Positions 16,875 through 26,057 are shown, numbered from the stretch's first letter. The stretch: DNA of 64,000 nucleotides from Alicyclobacillus mali NBRC 102425 (GCF_001570745.1 NZ_BCSG01000011.1:1-64000), one strand, 5' to 3'. A program made the numbers and translations. Notes: generated from the sequence alone by a model not told the origin.

Positions 16875-17339
16875 CTATTCACCCTTTTGAGGTTCGACAG
16901 TAATCTTATATGCAGGCACGTCCAACACATTCGTAATTGCGTCCACGATTTCTGTTTTCGCTTGGAAAAAGTTTTCGGCATCCACCGTGACCAACACGCC
17001 CAGGACGCCGACGCCATTGGAACTCCCGCTCGCGAGTTGGCCGTTCTGCGCAAGCGTCACCAGCACGGACACGGCGTTCACGCCGGGCAGCTTCTCGAGC
17101 ATCGACTGCAACTCGCCTTCGTAGTACGACGAGACAGAGACCACACCTTGAGGCCCCTGGTCGGCGTTCGCGACGTTCCAAGGCCACGCCGAATTCGTGA
17201 TGCCCGCGTTTTCGGGCGACGGAGAGCTGGTCGGCTGCGAGCGAGTCCCAGGCCACAACCAGCTGAATGCCAACAAGACCACGCCGAGGGCCCCCAAGGC
17301 GACGAGCCCGCGCTGTTTGAGCAGAAGATTCCAATTCAC
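16875..17339 (-). CDS. spoIIIAG: Stage III sporulation protein SpoIIIAG (short form)
   Basis: This 154-residue protein has one N-terminal membrane helix (LVALGALGVVLLAFSWLW) and a ring-building-motif domain (YYEGELQSMLEKLPGVNAVS onward). Homologues form a large ring that is part of the feeding tube between mother cell and forespore. It is clearly shorter than the roughly 230-residue Bacillus subtilis protein, mainly in the region between membrane helix and ring domain and within the ring-domain insertion. GTG 17339 overlaps the spoIIIAF stop (GTGA). Confidence 0.9.
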   Translation of the reverse strand: MNWNLLLKQRGLVALGALGVVLLAFSWLWPGTRSQPTSSPSPENAGITNSAWPWNVANADQGPQGVVSVSSYYEGELQSMLEKLPGVNAVSVLVTLAQNGQLASGSSNGVGVLGVLVTVDAENFFQAKTEIVDAITNVLDVPAYKITVEPQKGE

Positions 17340-17869
17340 TGGGGCCCGCCTCCCTCGTCCAGGACCTCGACCTGACTCGGCTTCACGCCCAATTGGGCCG
17401 CGATGCTCTGCCGAATCTCGACAGCATCCACCACCCCGGTGGGCCGAACCCAAACCATCACCGCCATGTGATCGGCGCTCGTGGGGTGTTCGACTGACAC
17501 CTTAACCACCTCCGAGCGAAGCGGATCGGGCAACGACGCCTCGGCCCATTCCGCCAGGTACTTGGCGGCGTCCTCGTCTTCCACCTGACCGAGCGCCTGG
17601 GCATAGTCCTGTGCGGCACCTCGTCCCACGGAGGCCGTGGTCGTCGCTGCGTTGCCAAACAGCACGTCGGACGCACGGTTTGCCGCTTCGTCCGCCCATC
17701 CGCCGCGAAGCGCTGGCAGAATCGGAGAAAGAAGTGTCGCCAAAAGTGCCACCCCCACGGTCATCCGCACGTAGCGCAGCAGACCGCCGGAGGGGAGCAT
17801 CATCTCCGCGATCCCGCCGACGAGCGCGATGGCCACCACTTGCCTCAGCCACTCTTCGAGCCCGTTCAC
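17336..17869 (-). CDS. spoIIIAF: Stage III sporulation protein SpoIIIAF
   Basis: The 177-residue protein has two N-terminal membrane helices (about 10-30 and 33-55) and a soluble C-terminal ring-building-motif-like domain (SVEHPTSADHMAVMVWVRP). It belongs to the SpoIIIA secretion-like complex in the outer forespore membrane. GTG 17869 overlaps the spoIIIAE stop codon, and its own stop overlaps spoIIIAG, so it is coupled on both sides. Confidence 0.92.
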   Translation of the reverse strand: MNGLEEWLRQVVAIALVGGIAEMMLPSGGLLRYVRMTVGVALLATLLSPILPALRGGWADEAANRASDVLFGNAATTTASVGRGAAQDYAQALGQVEDEDAAKYLAEWAEASLPDPLRSEVVKVSVEHPTSADHMAVMVWVRPTGVVDAVEIRQSIAAQLGVKPSQVEVLDEGGGPQ

Positions 17870-19089
17870 GCCGTGATCACCGCCAAATTGGCCGCCGCGA
17901 GCAGGATGCAGATGGCGAAGAAGAACATCAGTGCGACCGTCGCCACCGAAGCAAACACGAGCAACATTGTCTTGCCGAGGGCTCCCAGGCAGGCGATGAT
18001 AGGCGTTTCACCAACCGGCTGCATCACGGCAGCGCCTGCCGAATACATCGCGGAAACCGCCAGGATCTTCATCGCCGGAAACGCCGCAATGAGCGCGATG
18101 ACGACAAGCCCCGCGATGCCTACGGCGTTCTTCACGAGAAGCGACGCACCGAGCACCGTTTCAGCCGCGTCGGAGATGGCCTTGCCGACCACGGGCACAA
18201 ACGTGCCGACGCCGAATTTCATGGTGCGAAGCGCCAGCCCGTCCGCGATGCCGCGTCCCGTGCCCTGTACGGTCGTCACACCCACAAACACCACCAGCGC
18301 AAAGCTCAGGACCGCGAGACCCGCTGTCCGCGCCAACGAGGCCAGCCGCGTCAGCGGATACCGCGGGGCCAGGGAGGATGCCAGTTCCAAAACGGCGGCG
18401 AGGAACACAAGCGGAAAAACAACCAGAAAGACGACGTTCGAGACGAAGTGCACACAAAAGATGAGCATCGGTTGAAAAAACGCCGCCGACGCAAACGATC
18501 CCGACCCGGCGAGCAGCGCGATGGACACCGGCATCGTGGCCAGCATGAAGTGATTCATGGACTCGATGGCCTGCCTCGCCGATCCGAATGTTTCCATAAG
18601 CGATCTCGTCACGAGCGCGGCGAGCACGAACGACACCACCATTTGCGCGACTTCGCCCACGGACTCTTCTGCGAACGACGCCTGCATCATGCGCAGAAGG
18701 GCCGCCGCCACAGAGAGGATGAGAATGCCGCCAAAAAGGCCGAGATCGTCAACCACCTCCTGGAGGAAGTAATGCATGAATCCGGACACGATGCCGTGGA
18801 ACGATGGTCCTCCGTGTTCAAGCACCGACTGAATGAGCGAAGGGCCTTGAGTGTGCGGAAGAAAGCCACCGTACTGCGTTTCAAGCTGACGCCAGTAGGC
18901 ATCAATGGACTGTGTGTCGACGTGATCGAGCTCGCTCTGTGCGGTGGATTGCAGCATCTGTTCGGCGGATTGCTCAGCCGATTGCGTCACCCCGCCGCTG
19001 GTTGGATCGCCACGCGCCAAAAGCGGAAGGCCGACCAGCACCACCAGGGCAGTCACGAGGGCGATGAACAAGCGCCAAGGGATCACCAC
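17866..19089 (-). CDS. spoIIIAE: Stage III sporulation protein SpoIIIAE
   Basis: The 407-residue polytopic protein starts with a signal-like helix and has about seven or eight hydrophobic helices, including FGGILILSVAAALLRMM and AVLSFALVVFVGVTTVQGT. It resembles a type III export-gate component and forms the membrane core of the SpoIIIA complex. GTG 19089 is followed at once by a second GTG. It lies 13 bp after spoIIIAD in the operon. Confidence 0.94.
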   Translation of the reverse strand: MVIPWRLFIALVTALVVLVGLPLLARGDPTSGGVTQSAEQSAEQMLQSTAQSELDHVDTQSIDAYWRQLETQYGGFLPHTQGPSLIQSVLEHGGPSFHGIVSGFMHYFLQEVVDDLGLFGGILILSVAAALLRMMQASFAEESVGEVAQMVVSFVLAALVTRSLMETFGSARQAIESMNHFMLATMPVSIALLAGSGSFASAAFFQPMLIFCVHFVSNVVFLVVFPLVFLAAVLELASSLAPRYPLTRLASLARTAGLAVLSFALVVFVGVTTVQGTGRGIADGLALRTMKFGVGTFVPVVGKAISDAAETVLGASLLVKNAVGIAGLVVIALIAAFPAMKILAVSAMYSAGAAVMQPVGETPIIACLGALGKTMLLVFASVATVALMFFFAICILLAAANLAVITA

Positions 19090-19102
19090 GAGCCTCGCCC
19101 CT

Positions 19103-19498
19103 TCACGGAATCATGTGAACGATCACGTCAAGCACATCCTTGAAAATGGGGAGCGCCAAGAGAACGATCCCGATCTTGCCGGCGAGCTCGATACGCCCGC
19201 CGAGCGCCGTCTCGCCAGCATCGCGCGCGACGTCGGCCGCAAACTCCACGACGTACGCGATGCCAAGGATGCGGATGAGCGTCTGGAGAAACATCGGGCT
19301 CATGTTCGCCGCCGCTGTCAGTTGCTGAAACGTGCCAAGCGCGGTCGAAATCGAACGCACCAATAGCAGCAGAATCAGGACGCCCGCAAAGAGGCTGACC
19401 AGCGTCGCAAAGGACGGCATCTGCTGCCGAAGAAGTGTCGCAAGCACCGTGGCCGTCATGCCAATGCCGATAATCTGAACGATGTGCACGACGTTCAC
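19103..19498 (-). CDS. spoIIIAD: Stage III sporulation protein SpoIIIAD
   Basis: The 131-residue hydrophobic protein has about four membrane helices (for example IVQIIGIGMTATVLATLLRQ and FATLVSLFAGVLILLLLV). It is a core membrane subunit of the SpoIIIA channel with SpoIIIAC and SpoIIIAE. The GTG start (19498) is adjacent to the spoIIIAC stop codon, so translation is probably coupled. Confidence 0.93.
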   Translation of the reverse strand: MNVVHIVQIIGIGMTATVLATLLRQQMPSFATLVSLFAGVLILLLLVRSISTALGTFQQLTAAANMSPMFLQTLIRILGIAYVVEFAADVARDAGETALGGRIELAGKIGIVLLALPIFKDVLDVIVHMIP

Positions 19499-19702
19499 CT
19501 ACTGCAGGAGAAACACGCTGGTGATTTCGTGATACAGATGATCGACGTATCCGATGACAATGGCAAACACCGCCACCAAGCCAAGGAGTGTGGCCCAGTG
19601 TGCAAAATCCTCTTTGCCACTCTGCTTCAACACGGTGTGAAAGATCGCTGCGACAAAGCCCACGGCAAATATCCGAAACAAATCCCGAATCTCGGGCGAC
19701 AT
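19499..19702 (-). CDS. spoIIIAC: Stage III sporulation protein SpoIIIAC
   Basis: The 67-residue protein has two membrane helices (IFAVGFVAAIFHTVLKQSGK and the later LLGLVAVFAIVIGYV), the standard size for SpoIIIAC. It is paralogous to the start of SpoIIIAD. ATG 19702 is preferred; GTG 19705 just upstream is also compatible with the AGAGGGG site. A long open frame upstream (to 20314) is antiphase to spoIIIAB and is not coding. Confidence 0.93.
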   Translation of the reverse strand: MSPEIRDLFRIFAVGFVAAIFHTVLKQSGKEDFAHWATLLGLVAVFAIVIGYVDHLYHEITSVFLLQ

Positions 19703-19743
19703 CACGCATCCCCTCTTTCGCGCACCATGGCAAGGCCCGCCGT

Positions 19744-20256
19744 TCACAAAAGCAATAGAACAATAAATACCCCAGCAAGAACACCCATGTATTGCCACAG
19801 GCGTGCACCTTGGTTCGCCTCGTCTTGCGCCGCTCGAATGGCCTCCTCCAGGTCCGCGCGCGCTGCCAGAAACGGCTGCTGCAGATGGTCCCGATCCGCC
19901 ACAGCGATGGAACGCAGCAAGCGGACGAACGGCTCGGCATCCGCATCGTTCAGAACACCGTCCGTCGCCGCGGCCAGCGACACGCCTTGAAGCACGAGCT
20001 CTCCTGCGTCGGTCGGGCGGCTCTGCGCGGTCGCCAGATCGATGAGCCAACCGCCGCACCATCCTCCGAGCCGCGTGCCCACGGTCCGCAGCGCCGCCGG
20101 GATCGGCGTGGCGTGGTACTCGACCTCGCCCTGGAGCTCGATGAGCGCCTGGAGCAACTTCCTGAGCGCCTTCGGGCGATCCCGATAGCCCTGGGCGACC
20201 CGAAACCCAATGAGCGCGCACGCAATGAGCACCAGGCTGGCCCCCGCAAGCTTCAT
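19744..20256 (-). CDS. spoIIIAB: Stage III sporulation protein SpoIIIAB
   Basis: The 170-residue protein has an N-terminal membrane helix (AGASLVLIACALIGFRVAQ), a central helical domain that resembles type II secretion GspF-like folds (LRKLLQALIELQGEVEYHAT), and a C-terminal membrane helix. It is thought to recruit the ATPase SpoIIIAA to the membrane. ATG 20256 overlaps the spoIIIAA stop codon. Confidence 0.93.
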   Translation of the reverse strand: MKLAGASLVLIACALIGFRVAQGYRDRPKALRKLLQALIELQGEVEYHATPIPAALRTVGTRLGGWCGGWLIDLATAQSRPTDAGELVLQGVSLAAATDGVLNDADAEPFVRLLRSIAVADRDHLQQPFLAARADLEEAIRAAQDEANQGARLWQYMGVLAGVFIVLLLL

Positions 20257-21260
20257 CTCGCCTCCACGCCTCCACGACCGATGACGCGTCCTTCCGCGTC
20301 CAGAATCGCTTCAACGGTGCCCGGCCCCTTGCGCCGGCTCAGGACGACGTAACGGTCGAACGCCCGAGCAAGGAACAATCGCTCCATCCACGGCCTGCGG
20401 CGCCACGCGTCGAGCGACGCTGCGTGCGCGGTCGCCACCACGGCCACGCCGGCGAGCGACGCCTCGAGCACCGCCTCCGCATCCTCCGTTCGGCCGATCT
20501 CGTCGGTGACGACGACATGCGGCGATAGACTCCGAATGGCCATCATCATGCCCTCCGCCTTCGGACATCCGTCGAGTACGTCCGCGCGAGGGCCGAGATC
20601 GAACTGCGGGATGCCGTCGACGCTGCCCGCAATCTCTGATCGCTCGTCGATCACGGCCACCTTCATGCCGTGATCGCCTGGTGCGAAGCCGCCATAGCTG
20701 AATCTCCGCGCGACATCGCGGACAAGCGTCGTCTTGCCGCACTGGGGCGGCGACACGATGAGCGACGACAGCGGGCGGCGCGATGCGCGATCGTACAACG
20801 CGGGCAGCACAGACGCCGCCACCCCGGGGCGATCGCGCGAGATCCGAATGTTCAGCGAAGTGACATGGCGGAAGGCCCGCACGCGCCCAGCCTCCACGAC
20901 GGCCCGGCCCGCGATACCCACCCGGTGACCGCCCGGCAAAGTGACGTACCCCTGGCGCATATCTTCTTCCACCGCATAACGAGAAAACTGGGTCAGGCGT
21001 TGCAGAACTTGCGCCAATGCGCCGGCGGAGATGCGCATCGATGCGTCCAGCGATTGAGCGAGAGTTCCATCCGAACCCAAAAAGGCAGACCGCTGGCGCA
21101 AGCACAACTCGACCGGTTGCCCGACGCGCAGGCGAATTTCCTCGAGTTCGTCCAGCCAAACGTCGCTCAGGGCTTCAAGCCATCGGGCAACTTCGAGGGG
21201 CAACACGGCGAGCACCTGCTCGATGACAACTTTCGGCCGGTTCGAATTCGCCACGGACAC
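20253..21260 (-). CDS. spoIIIAA: Stage III sporulation ATPase SpoIIIAA
   Basis: The 335-residue secretion-type ATPase heads the operon. The Walker A is SPPQCGKTT and the Walker B is VVVTDEIGR; a Sec/T2SS-ATPase-like N-terminal domain contains the block EIRLRVGQPVELCLR. It likely powers the SpoIIIA feeding tube. GTG 21260 has AGGGGGTG 6 nt upstream and gives a family-like N-terminus. Earlier in-frame codons to 21323 would overlap the promoter. Confidence 0.95.
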   Translation of the reverse strand: MSVANSNRPKVVIEQVLAVLPLEVARWLEALSDVWLDELEEIRLRVGQPVELCLRQRSAFLGSDGTLAQSLDASMRISAGALAQVLQRLTQFSRYAVEEDMRQGYVTLPGGHRVGIAGRAVVEAGRVRAFRHVTSLNIRISRDRPGVAASVLPALYDRASRRPLSSLIVSPPQCGKTTLVRDVARRFSYGGFAPGDHGMKVAVIDERSEIAGSVDGIPQFDLGPRADVLDGCPKAEGMMMAIRSLSPHVVVTDEIGRTEDAEAVLEASLAGVAVVATAHAASLDAWRRRPWMERLFLARAFDRYVVLSRRKGPGTVEAILDAEGRVIGRGGVEAR

Positions 21261-21279
21261 ACGCGCCACCCCCTGCCTA

Positions 21280-21295
21280 GTCCATGTATATGGAC
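21280..21295. repeat. Perfect 16-bp inverted repeat in the spoIIIAA upstream region
   Basis: GTCCAT-GTAT-ATGGAC reads identically on both strands. It overlaps the proposed sigma-E -10 element and lies between spoIIIAA and the divergent 33-codon ORF, so it could bind a dimeric regulator of either. Confidence 0.6.
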
Positions 21296-21313
21296 GGGCG
21301 TGCGCCTGTATGC
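21285..21313 (-). promoter_or_regulatory. Candidate sigma-E promoter of the spoIIIA operon
   Basis: Minus-strand GCATACA (21307-21313) and CATATACA (21285-21292) are 14 bp apart. They resemble the sigma-E pattern KCATATT / CATACAnT with two and one or two mismatches. The predicted start is near 21278, giving a short leader with the ribosome site. spoIIIA is sigma-E-dependent in Bacillus. Confidence 0.45.
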
Positions 21314-21382
21314 GACTTGGCAATTGGTCTGCACCGCCAGAGAGGTCTTTGCATTGAATGAGGAGAGGAGCGAGGAGGGTCG

Positions 21383-21484
21383 ATGGTGGATCTGTCTCTC
21401 TTGGTCCGATGGATCGTCGTCTTCTTGGTGATCTTTTTGCTTTTGATGGTGCTCGTGTTCAGCCTCATGCGAAAGAAGGCATGA
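21383..21484 (+). CDS. 33-residue single-pass membrane protein (unknown)
   Basis: A small plus-strand gene: ATG 21383 preceded by GAGGAGGGTCG, 33 codons, then TGA and a strong terminator. The product is MVDLSLLVRW, a continuous hydrophobic helix, and a basic RKKA end, so one membrane helix with a positive C-terminus. It is divergent from spoIIIA and convergent with efp. The good ribosome site, compact hydrophobicity and adjacent terminator support a real gene. No family recognised. Confidence 0.6.
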   Translation: MVDLSLLVRWIVVFLVIFLLLMVLVFSLMRKKA

Positions 21485-21485
21485 G

Positions 21486-21530
21486 AAGGCCCGTGCGGGA
21501 GGCGCATATCCCCTGCCGCACGGGCCTTTT
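21486..21530 (+). terminator. Strong intrinsic terminator after the small ORF
   Basis: Stem aaggcccgtgcgg (21486-21498) pairs perfectly with ccgcacgggcctt (21516-21528) and runs into TTTT on the plus strand. It starts 2 nt after the stop codon. The same hairpin may block efp transcription arriving from the right. Confidence 0.85.
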
Positions 21531-21546
21531 CGGCGCGCTCTGCGTG

Positions 21547-22104
21547 TCACGCGCGCGACACGTATTCGCCGGAACGCGTGTCGATCACGACTTTGTCTCC
21601 CACGTTGATGAAGAACGGCACCTGGAGCGTATAGCCCGTCTCAACCGTCGCGGACTTGCTCCCGCCCGTCGCCGTGTCGCCACGGATGCCCGGCTCCGTA
21701 TCGGTGACCTCAAGCTCCACGGTGTTGGGCAGGTCAATGCCGATGATCTCGCCCTGGTATTGAACGATGAAGCAATTCATGTTCTCCTTCAGGAAGTTCA
21801 ATTCGTACTCAAGCTGGGCTCGCGGAATGTTGATCTGCTCGTACGTCTCGGTGTCCATGAACGTGTAGTTCTCGCCATCGTTGTAGAGGTACTGCATCTC
21901 ACGCGTTTCAATTCGAGCGCGCGGCACTTTTTCCCCCGCGCGGAACGTCATCTCTCGAATCGCGCCCGTCTTCACGTTCTTCAGCTTGGTCCGCACGAAC
22001 GCCGAGCCCTTGCCGGGCTTCACGTGCATGAATTCGATCACGCGCCAAACCGATCCATCGTATTCAATGGTCGTCCCATTGCGAAAATCGTTGCTTGAAA
22101 TCAT
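21547..22104 (-). CDS. efp: Translation elongation factor P
   Basis: The 185-residue, three-domain tRNA-mimic relieves ribosome stalling at polyproline. The domain I loop [11 protein letters not shown] contains the lysine that is modified in many bacteria. The C-terminal signature [20 protein letters not shown] is present. It follows aroQ by 27 bp, the usual aroQ-efp neighbourhood of Bacillota. The minus-strand transcript ends at the hairpin at 21486-21530. Confidence 0.97.
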   Translation of the reverse strand: MISSNDFRNGTTIEYDGSVWRVIEFMHVKPGKGSAFVRTKLKNVKTGAIREMTFRAGEKVPRARIETREMQYLYNDGENYTFMDTETYEQINIPRAQLEYELNFLKENMNCFIVQYQGEIIGIDLPNTVELEVTDTEPGIRGDTATGGSKSATVETGYTLQVPFFINVGDKVVIDTRSGEYVSRA

Positions 22105-22131
22105 GCGATAAGCCCTCCAACGTTTGTCATC

Positions 22132-22572
22132 TCACGGCTTCGGCTGGCAGAGCGCGAGCGTCGCCAGCCGGTAGCCTTCGAGGCCAAGCCCCACAATCTG
22201 GCCGGTGACGACGTCACTCAGAACCAGTTGGTGCCGAAACGGCTCGCGTCGATGCACGTTGGAAATGTGCACCTCGACCGTCGGCCGATCGATGTCTTCC
22301 AGACAATCGCGCAGCGCATAACTGTAGTGCCCGAACGCCCCCGGATTGATGATGATGCCGTGCGCCCCGGGCCCGAACTGCTGCAGGAAGTCGATGAGAT
22401 CGCCTTCGTGATTCGACTGCCGGTCCATCACGTCAAAGCCGAGCGGGAGGGCCGTGCTCCGGACCAACTCTACCACGTCCGCCAGCGTGCGCTGGCCGTA
22501 TACCTCCGGCTTCCGCACGCCCAACCGATTGAGATTGGGCCCGTGAACAAGCAGGATATAGCGATCCGCCAT
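22132..22572 (-). CDS. aroQ: Type II 3-dehydroquinate dehydratase
   Basis: The 146-residue enzyme dehydrates 3-dehydroquinate to 3-dehydroshikimate in aromatic synthesis. Motifs present are VHGPNLNRLGVRKPEVYG with the catalytic Tyr, RQSNHEGDLIDFLQ, INPGAFGHYSYALRDCL and EVHISNVHRREPFRH. ATG 22572 follows GGGGGGCGCGCT. Shikimate kinase is encoded separately at 30830-31357. Confidence 0.97.
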   Translation of the reverse strand: MADRYILLVHGPNLNRLGVRKPEVYGQRTLADVVELVRSTALPLGFDVMDRQSNHEGDLIDFLQQFGPGAHGIIINPGAFGHYSYALRDCLEDIDRPTVEVHISNVHRREPFRHQLVLSDVVTGQIVGLGLEGYRLATLALCQPKP

Positions 22573-22617
22573 AGCGCGCCCCCCTTGTCCCAACCGTTCC
22601 AGCCAAAAACCGCTCCC

Positions 22618-22626
22618 ATTGTAACA
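22618..22626 (-). promoter_or_regulatory. Extended -10 promoter of aroQ-efp
   Basis: Minus-strand TGTTACAAT: TACAAT at 22618-22623 with TGn. It is back to back with the plus-strand promoter at 22646-22651, about 25 bp away, so the two divergent units share a regulatory gap. Confidence 0.45.
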
Positions 22627-22642
22627 CAGCCGCGCAAAGCCT

Positions 22643-22651
22643 TGCTATACT
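22643..22651 (+). promoter_or_regulatory. Extended -10 promoter of the histidine phosphatase gene
   Basis: Plus-strand TGCTATACT, with TATACT at 22646-22651. It is followed by GGAGG at 22660-22664 and ATG at 22673. No convincing -35. Confidence 0.5.
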
Positions 22652-22672
22652 GGTCGTGAAGGAGGCCTCACG

Positions 22673-23251
22673 ATGGAAATCTGGCTCGTTCGCCACGGAG
22701 AGACGGACTGGAACGTCGAGGGGCGCGTGCAAGGCTGGACCGACGTGCCGCTCAACGACTTCGGCAAGCGGCAGGCCGACCGGCTGGCCGCGTGGCTCCG
22801 GTCCGTCCATATCGACCGCATCTACTCGAGCGATCTCGAACGCGCGCTCGAGACCGCACGTCGCGTGAGCCGCACCACCGGCGCCCCCATCGCGGTGCGG
22901 CCATGCCTGAGGGAGCACTATTTCGGGCAAGCCGAGGGACTGCTCCGCGCGGAAAGCCTGAGGCGCTTCCCGAATGGAGCGCCGGATCGCGAGCCGCCGG
23001 ATCGCGCCACGGAACGGATCATCCGATGCCTGAAGGAGATTGCCCGCGAGCATCCGCACGGGCGCGTGCTCGTCGCCACCCACGGGGGCGTCGTGCGCTC
23101 TGTTCTACGTTTTATGGGCGTGGACTTCTCCACCATCGACAACACGAGCGTGACCCGGATCTCCGTTCTCGGAGACACGTTTCACGCTCTCGGCGTGAAC
23201 GAGACGCCCCATTTGGCCGACCTTTCCGGACTGCGTCAGTCCAATGGATGA
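22673..23251 (+). CDS. Histidine phosphatase family protein (phosphoglycerate-mutase-like)
   Basis: The 192-residue protein has the catalytic RHGETDWN at residues 7-14, the Glu region [10 protein letters not shown] and the second His in [12 protein letters not shown]. The substrate could be a sugar phosphate or alpha-ribazole phosphate; sequence alone does not decide, and no cobalamin genes are nearby. ATG follows GGAGG by 8 nt. Its 3' end overlaps the convergent gcvPB by 16 bp, so the two transcripts are partly antisense. Confidence 0.9.
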   Translation: MEIWLVRHGETDWNVEGRVQGWTDVPLNDFGKRQADRLAAWLRSVHIDRIYSSDLERALETARRVSRTTGAPIAVRPCLREHYFGQAEGLLRAESLRRFPNGAPDREPPDRATERIIRCLKEIAREHPHGRVLVATHGGVVRSVLRFMGVDFSTIDNTSVTRISVLGDTFHALGVNETPHLADLSGLRQSNG

Positions 23252-24699
23252 CGCAGTCGCGGCTGCCGTGCCGCCCTCACCTCGTCGAGCCTGCCCACGA
23301 TGGTCCGATGCGGCGCCGTTCGCACCACCTCCGGGTCCTGTTCCACCTCGCGCGCGATCTCCCGCATGATCTCCACAAAGCGGTCCAGCGTCTCCTTGCT
23401 CTCCGACTCCGTCGGCTCGATCATCATGCCCTCCTCGACAATGAGCGGGAAGTAGATGGTAGGCGGATGTACACCAAAGTCAATCAGGCGCTTCGCCATG
23501 TCGAGCGTTCGCACCCCCATGGCCTTTTGCCGTTTGCCGGAGAGCACAAACTCGTGCTTGCACGGCCCCTCATAGGGTGCCTCGAAGTCCGACTTCAACT
23601 GATGCAGCAGATAATTCGCGTTCAACACCGCCGCCTCCGAGACCTGCTTTAACCCTTCGGCTCCGAGCGTGCGAATGTACGCGTAGGCGCGCACCAGCAC
23701 CCCGAAATTGCCAAAGAAGCCCTTCACCTTGCCAATGGACTTCGGCCGATCCCAATTCCACACATACTGCTGACCGCGCTTTTCCAACACAGGCGCTGGC
23801 AGGTACGGCTCCAGGAACGCCTTGACGCCAACGGGTCCCGCACCCGGTCCTCCGCCTCCGTGCGGCGTGGAAAAGGTCTTGTGCAGATTGAGGTGAACCA
23901 CGTCAAAGCCCATGTCTCCCGGCCGCGCGTAGCCCAGGATGGCATTCATGTTAGCGCCGTCGTAATACAGGAGTCCTCCAGCATCGTGCACAATCCGCGC
24001 GATCTCGACGATGTCCCGCTCGAAAAGCCCAAGCGTATTCGGATTCGTCAACATGAGCGCGGCCGTGCGCTCGCTCACCGCCTGGCGCAGCGCCTCCAAA
24101 TCCACGCGGCCGTCAGCGCGAGACGGAATGGTGACTGCGCGCAGTCCCGCCATGCTCACGCTTGCCGGATTCGTGCCATGCGCAGAGTCTGGGACGATGA
24201 CCTCATCGCGCGCCATCTCGCCGCGGTCCACGTGGTACTTGCGGATCATCATGAGACCTGTCCACTCACCGTGCGCGCCTGCCGCGGGCTGCAGGCTAAC
24301 CGCGTCCATGCCCGTGATGGCCGCCAGGTGCGCACCCAGTTCGTGCAGCAGGGTGAGAGAACCCTGCACCAGTTCTTCCGGCATCAGGGGATGAATTCGG
24401 GCAAATCCGTCCAGCCGACTCCAGCGCTCATTCCGCTTCGGATTGTATTTCATGGTGCAGGATCCGAGCGGATAGAATCCGCTGTCCACGCCGTGATTCT
24501 TTTGCGAGAGCGCCGTGTAATGCCGCACAACATCCACCTCGCTCACCTCGGGCAGGCGAGCGGCCTCGCGGCGCACATACGGCTCGATGTCGGACATATC
24601 CGCCTCCGGAACGTCCAACTCGGGAAGTTCATACGCCCGCCTGCCAGGGCGGCTCAGCTCGAAGATCAAGGGCTCAAGACCTTCCCGCTGAATCGTCAT
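23236..24699 (-). CDS. gcvPB: Glycine dehydrogenase (decarboxylating) subunit 2
   Basis: The 487-residue PLP-binding half of the split P-protein decarboxylates glycine and passes the aminomethyl group to GcvH lipoate. The PLP lysine is in [18 protein letters not shown]; the family block [15 protein letters not shown] is near residue 80. ATG 24699 overlaps the gcvPA stop codon. gcvH is not in this cluster and must lie elsewhere. Confidence 0.97.
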   Translation of the reverse strand: MTIQREGLEPLIFELSRPGRRAYELPELDVPEADMSDIEPYVRREAARLPEVSEVDVVRHYTALSQKNHGVDSGFYPLGSCTMKYNPKRNERWSRLDGFARIHPLMPEELVQGSLTLLHELGAHLAAITGMDAVSLQPAAGAHGEWTGLMMIRKYHVDRGEMARDEVIVPDSAHGTNPASVSMAGLRAVTIPSRADGRVDLEALRQAVSERTAALMLTNPNTLGLFERDIVEIARIVHDAGGLLYYDGANMNAILGYARPGDMGFDVVHLNLHKTFSTPHGGGGPGAGPVGVKAFLEPYLPAPVLEKRGQQYVWNWDRPKSIGKVKGFFGNFGVLVRAYAYIRTLGAEGLKQVSEAAVLNANYLLHQLKSDFEAPYEGPCKHEFVLSGKRQKAMGVRTLDMAKRLIDFGVHPPTIYFPLIVEEGMMIEPTESESKETLDRFVEIMREIAREVEQDPEVVRTAPHRTIVGRLDEVRAARQPRLRHPLD

Positions 24700-26051
24700 T
24701 GCGCGAGCACCTCCTTGATGGCGGCGACGGCCTCGTCCATGTCCCCGCGTGTCCTCACCTCTGTCACCGCGACCAGCACGCCTCCTTCGAGGGAAGCATC
24801 GTCTTTCCCGAGGTCGTACCCGAACAGATAGCCGCGATCGAGCATGTCGCGCTGAACATCCGCGGTTGGACGAGAGAGGCGAACCGTGAACTCATTAAAA
24901 AAGGGGGCGTCAAACAGCGGCTCCACACCCGGAACCTCCAGCAAACGAGCGCGGAAGTAGTGGGCCTTGTGGTAATTCTGCCGGGCGAGTTCCTGCAGCC
25001 CTTCCTTTCCCATATAGGCAAGGAAGACGGTAGCTGCGATGGCGCAGAGCGACTGGTTTGTGCATATGTTCGAAGTTGCCTTTTCGCGGCGAATGTGTTG
25101 TTCGCGCGCCTGAAGGGTGAGGACAAACCCCCTCCGTCCTTGCGCGTCCGTCGTCTCGCCGACGAGGCGACCGGGAATTCTGCGCATGAGCGGTTCTTTG
25201 ACTGCCATCACGCCGAGGTACGGCCCGCCGTATGAAAGGCTGATGCCCAGGGGTTGGCCCTCCGCGACGACGATGTCCGCGCCCATCGCACCGGGTGCCT
25301 CCAGGAGACCGAGCGCAATTGGGTACGTCTGCACGACGAGGAGCGCTCCCCGGGCGTGCGCAAGCTCGGCAATCTCACGCACATCCTCGATGCCCCCAAA
25401 GAAATTGGGATACTGGATGCAGATGCATGCCGTCTCCTCGTCGACGGACGCAGCGAGCGAGGCCGTGTCGACGAGGCCGCCGTCGTGCCGAACCTCGATC
25501 ATCCGAATCGCCTGCCCGTTCGCGTACGTCTGCAACACGCGCCGAGCCTCGGGATGCAACGTCCCGGAAACCACAATTTTCTCGCGACGAGTGTGCTGAC
25601 ACGCTACGAGCGCAGCCTCCGCCAGCGCGGTCACGCCGTCGTACATGCTCGCGTTGGCGATATCGGTTCCCGTCAGTTCCGCGATCATCGTTTGGTATTC
25701 GAAAATGGCCTGGAGCAAGCCCTGGCTCATCTCCGGTTGATACGGCGTGTAGGAGGTGTAGAACTCGGATCTGGAGATAATGGCATCCACTACGCTTGGC
25801 TGGTAATGCTCGTACGCACCCGCGCCGAGGAAGGATACCAGTTGACCGAGATGCCGGTTTTTCCTGGAAAGCCCCTCCATATGCTTGCCGAGCTCGAGTT
25901 CAGGCATGGGCTTCGGCAAATCGAGCGCGGAGTTCAGTCGAAGGGAAGGCGGAATGTCTACAAATAACTCCTCAATGCGCTCCAGGCCGAGTGCCCGCAG
26001 CATCTCAGCGCGGTCCTCGTCCGTGTGAGGAAGATAGCCGAAACGCGACAA
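24696..26051 (-). CDS. gcvPA: Glycine dehydrogenase (decarboxylating) subunit 1
   Basis: The 451-residue N-terminal half of the split P-protein starts [18 protein letters not shown] and carries the block [17 protein letters not shown] and [17 protein letters not shown]. It heterodimerises with GcvPB. It lies 6 bp after gcvT and is coupled to gcvPB by ATGA, giving the Bacillus order gcvT-gcvPA-gcvPB. Confidence 0.97.
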   Translation of the reverse strand: MSRFGYLPHTDEDRAEMLRALGLERIEELFVDIPPSLRLNSALDLPKPMPELELGKHMEGLSRKNRHLGQLVSFLGAGAYEHYQPSVVDAIISRSEFYTSYTPYQPEMSQGLLQAIFEYQTMIAELTGTDIANASMYDGVTALAEAALVACQHTRREKIVVSGTLHPEARRVLQTYANGQAIRMIEVRHDGGLVDTASLAASVDEETACICIQYPNFFGGIEDVREIAELAHARGALLVVQTYPIALGLLEAPGAMGADIVVAEGQPLGISLSYGGPYLGVMAVKEPLMRRIPGRLVGETTDAQGRRGFVLTLQAREQHIRREKATSNICTNQSLCAIAATVFLAYMGKEGLQELARQNYHKAHYFRARLLEVPGVEPLFDAPFFNEFTVRLSRPTADVQRDMLDRGYLFGYDLGKDDASLEGGVLVAVTEVRTRGDMDEAVAAIKEVLAQ

Positions 26052-26057
26052 CGATCA

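Noticed and set aside
17611-19143. A 510-codon plus-strand open frame
   Set aside because: Antisense to spoIIIAF and spoIIIAE; extreme Arg/His content typical of a shadow frame.
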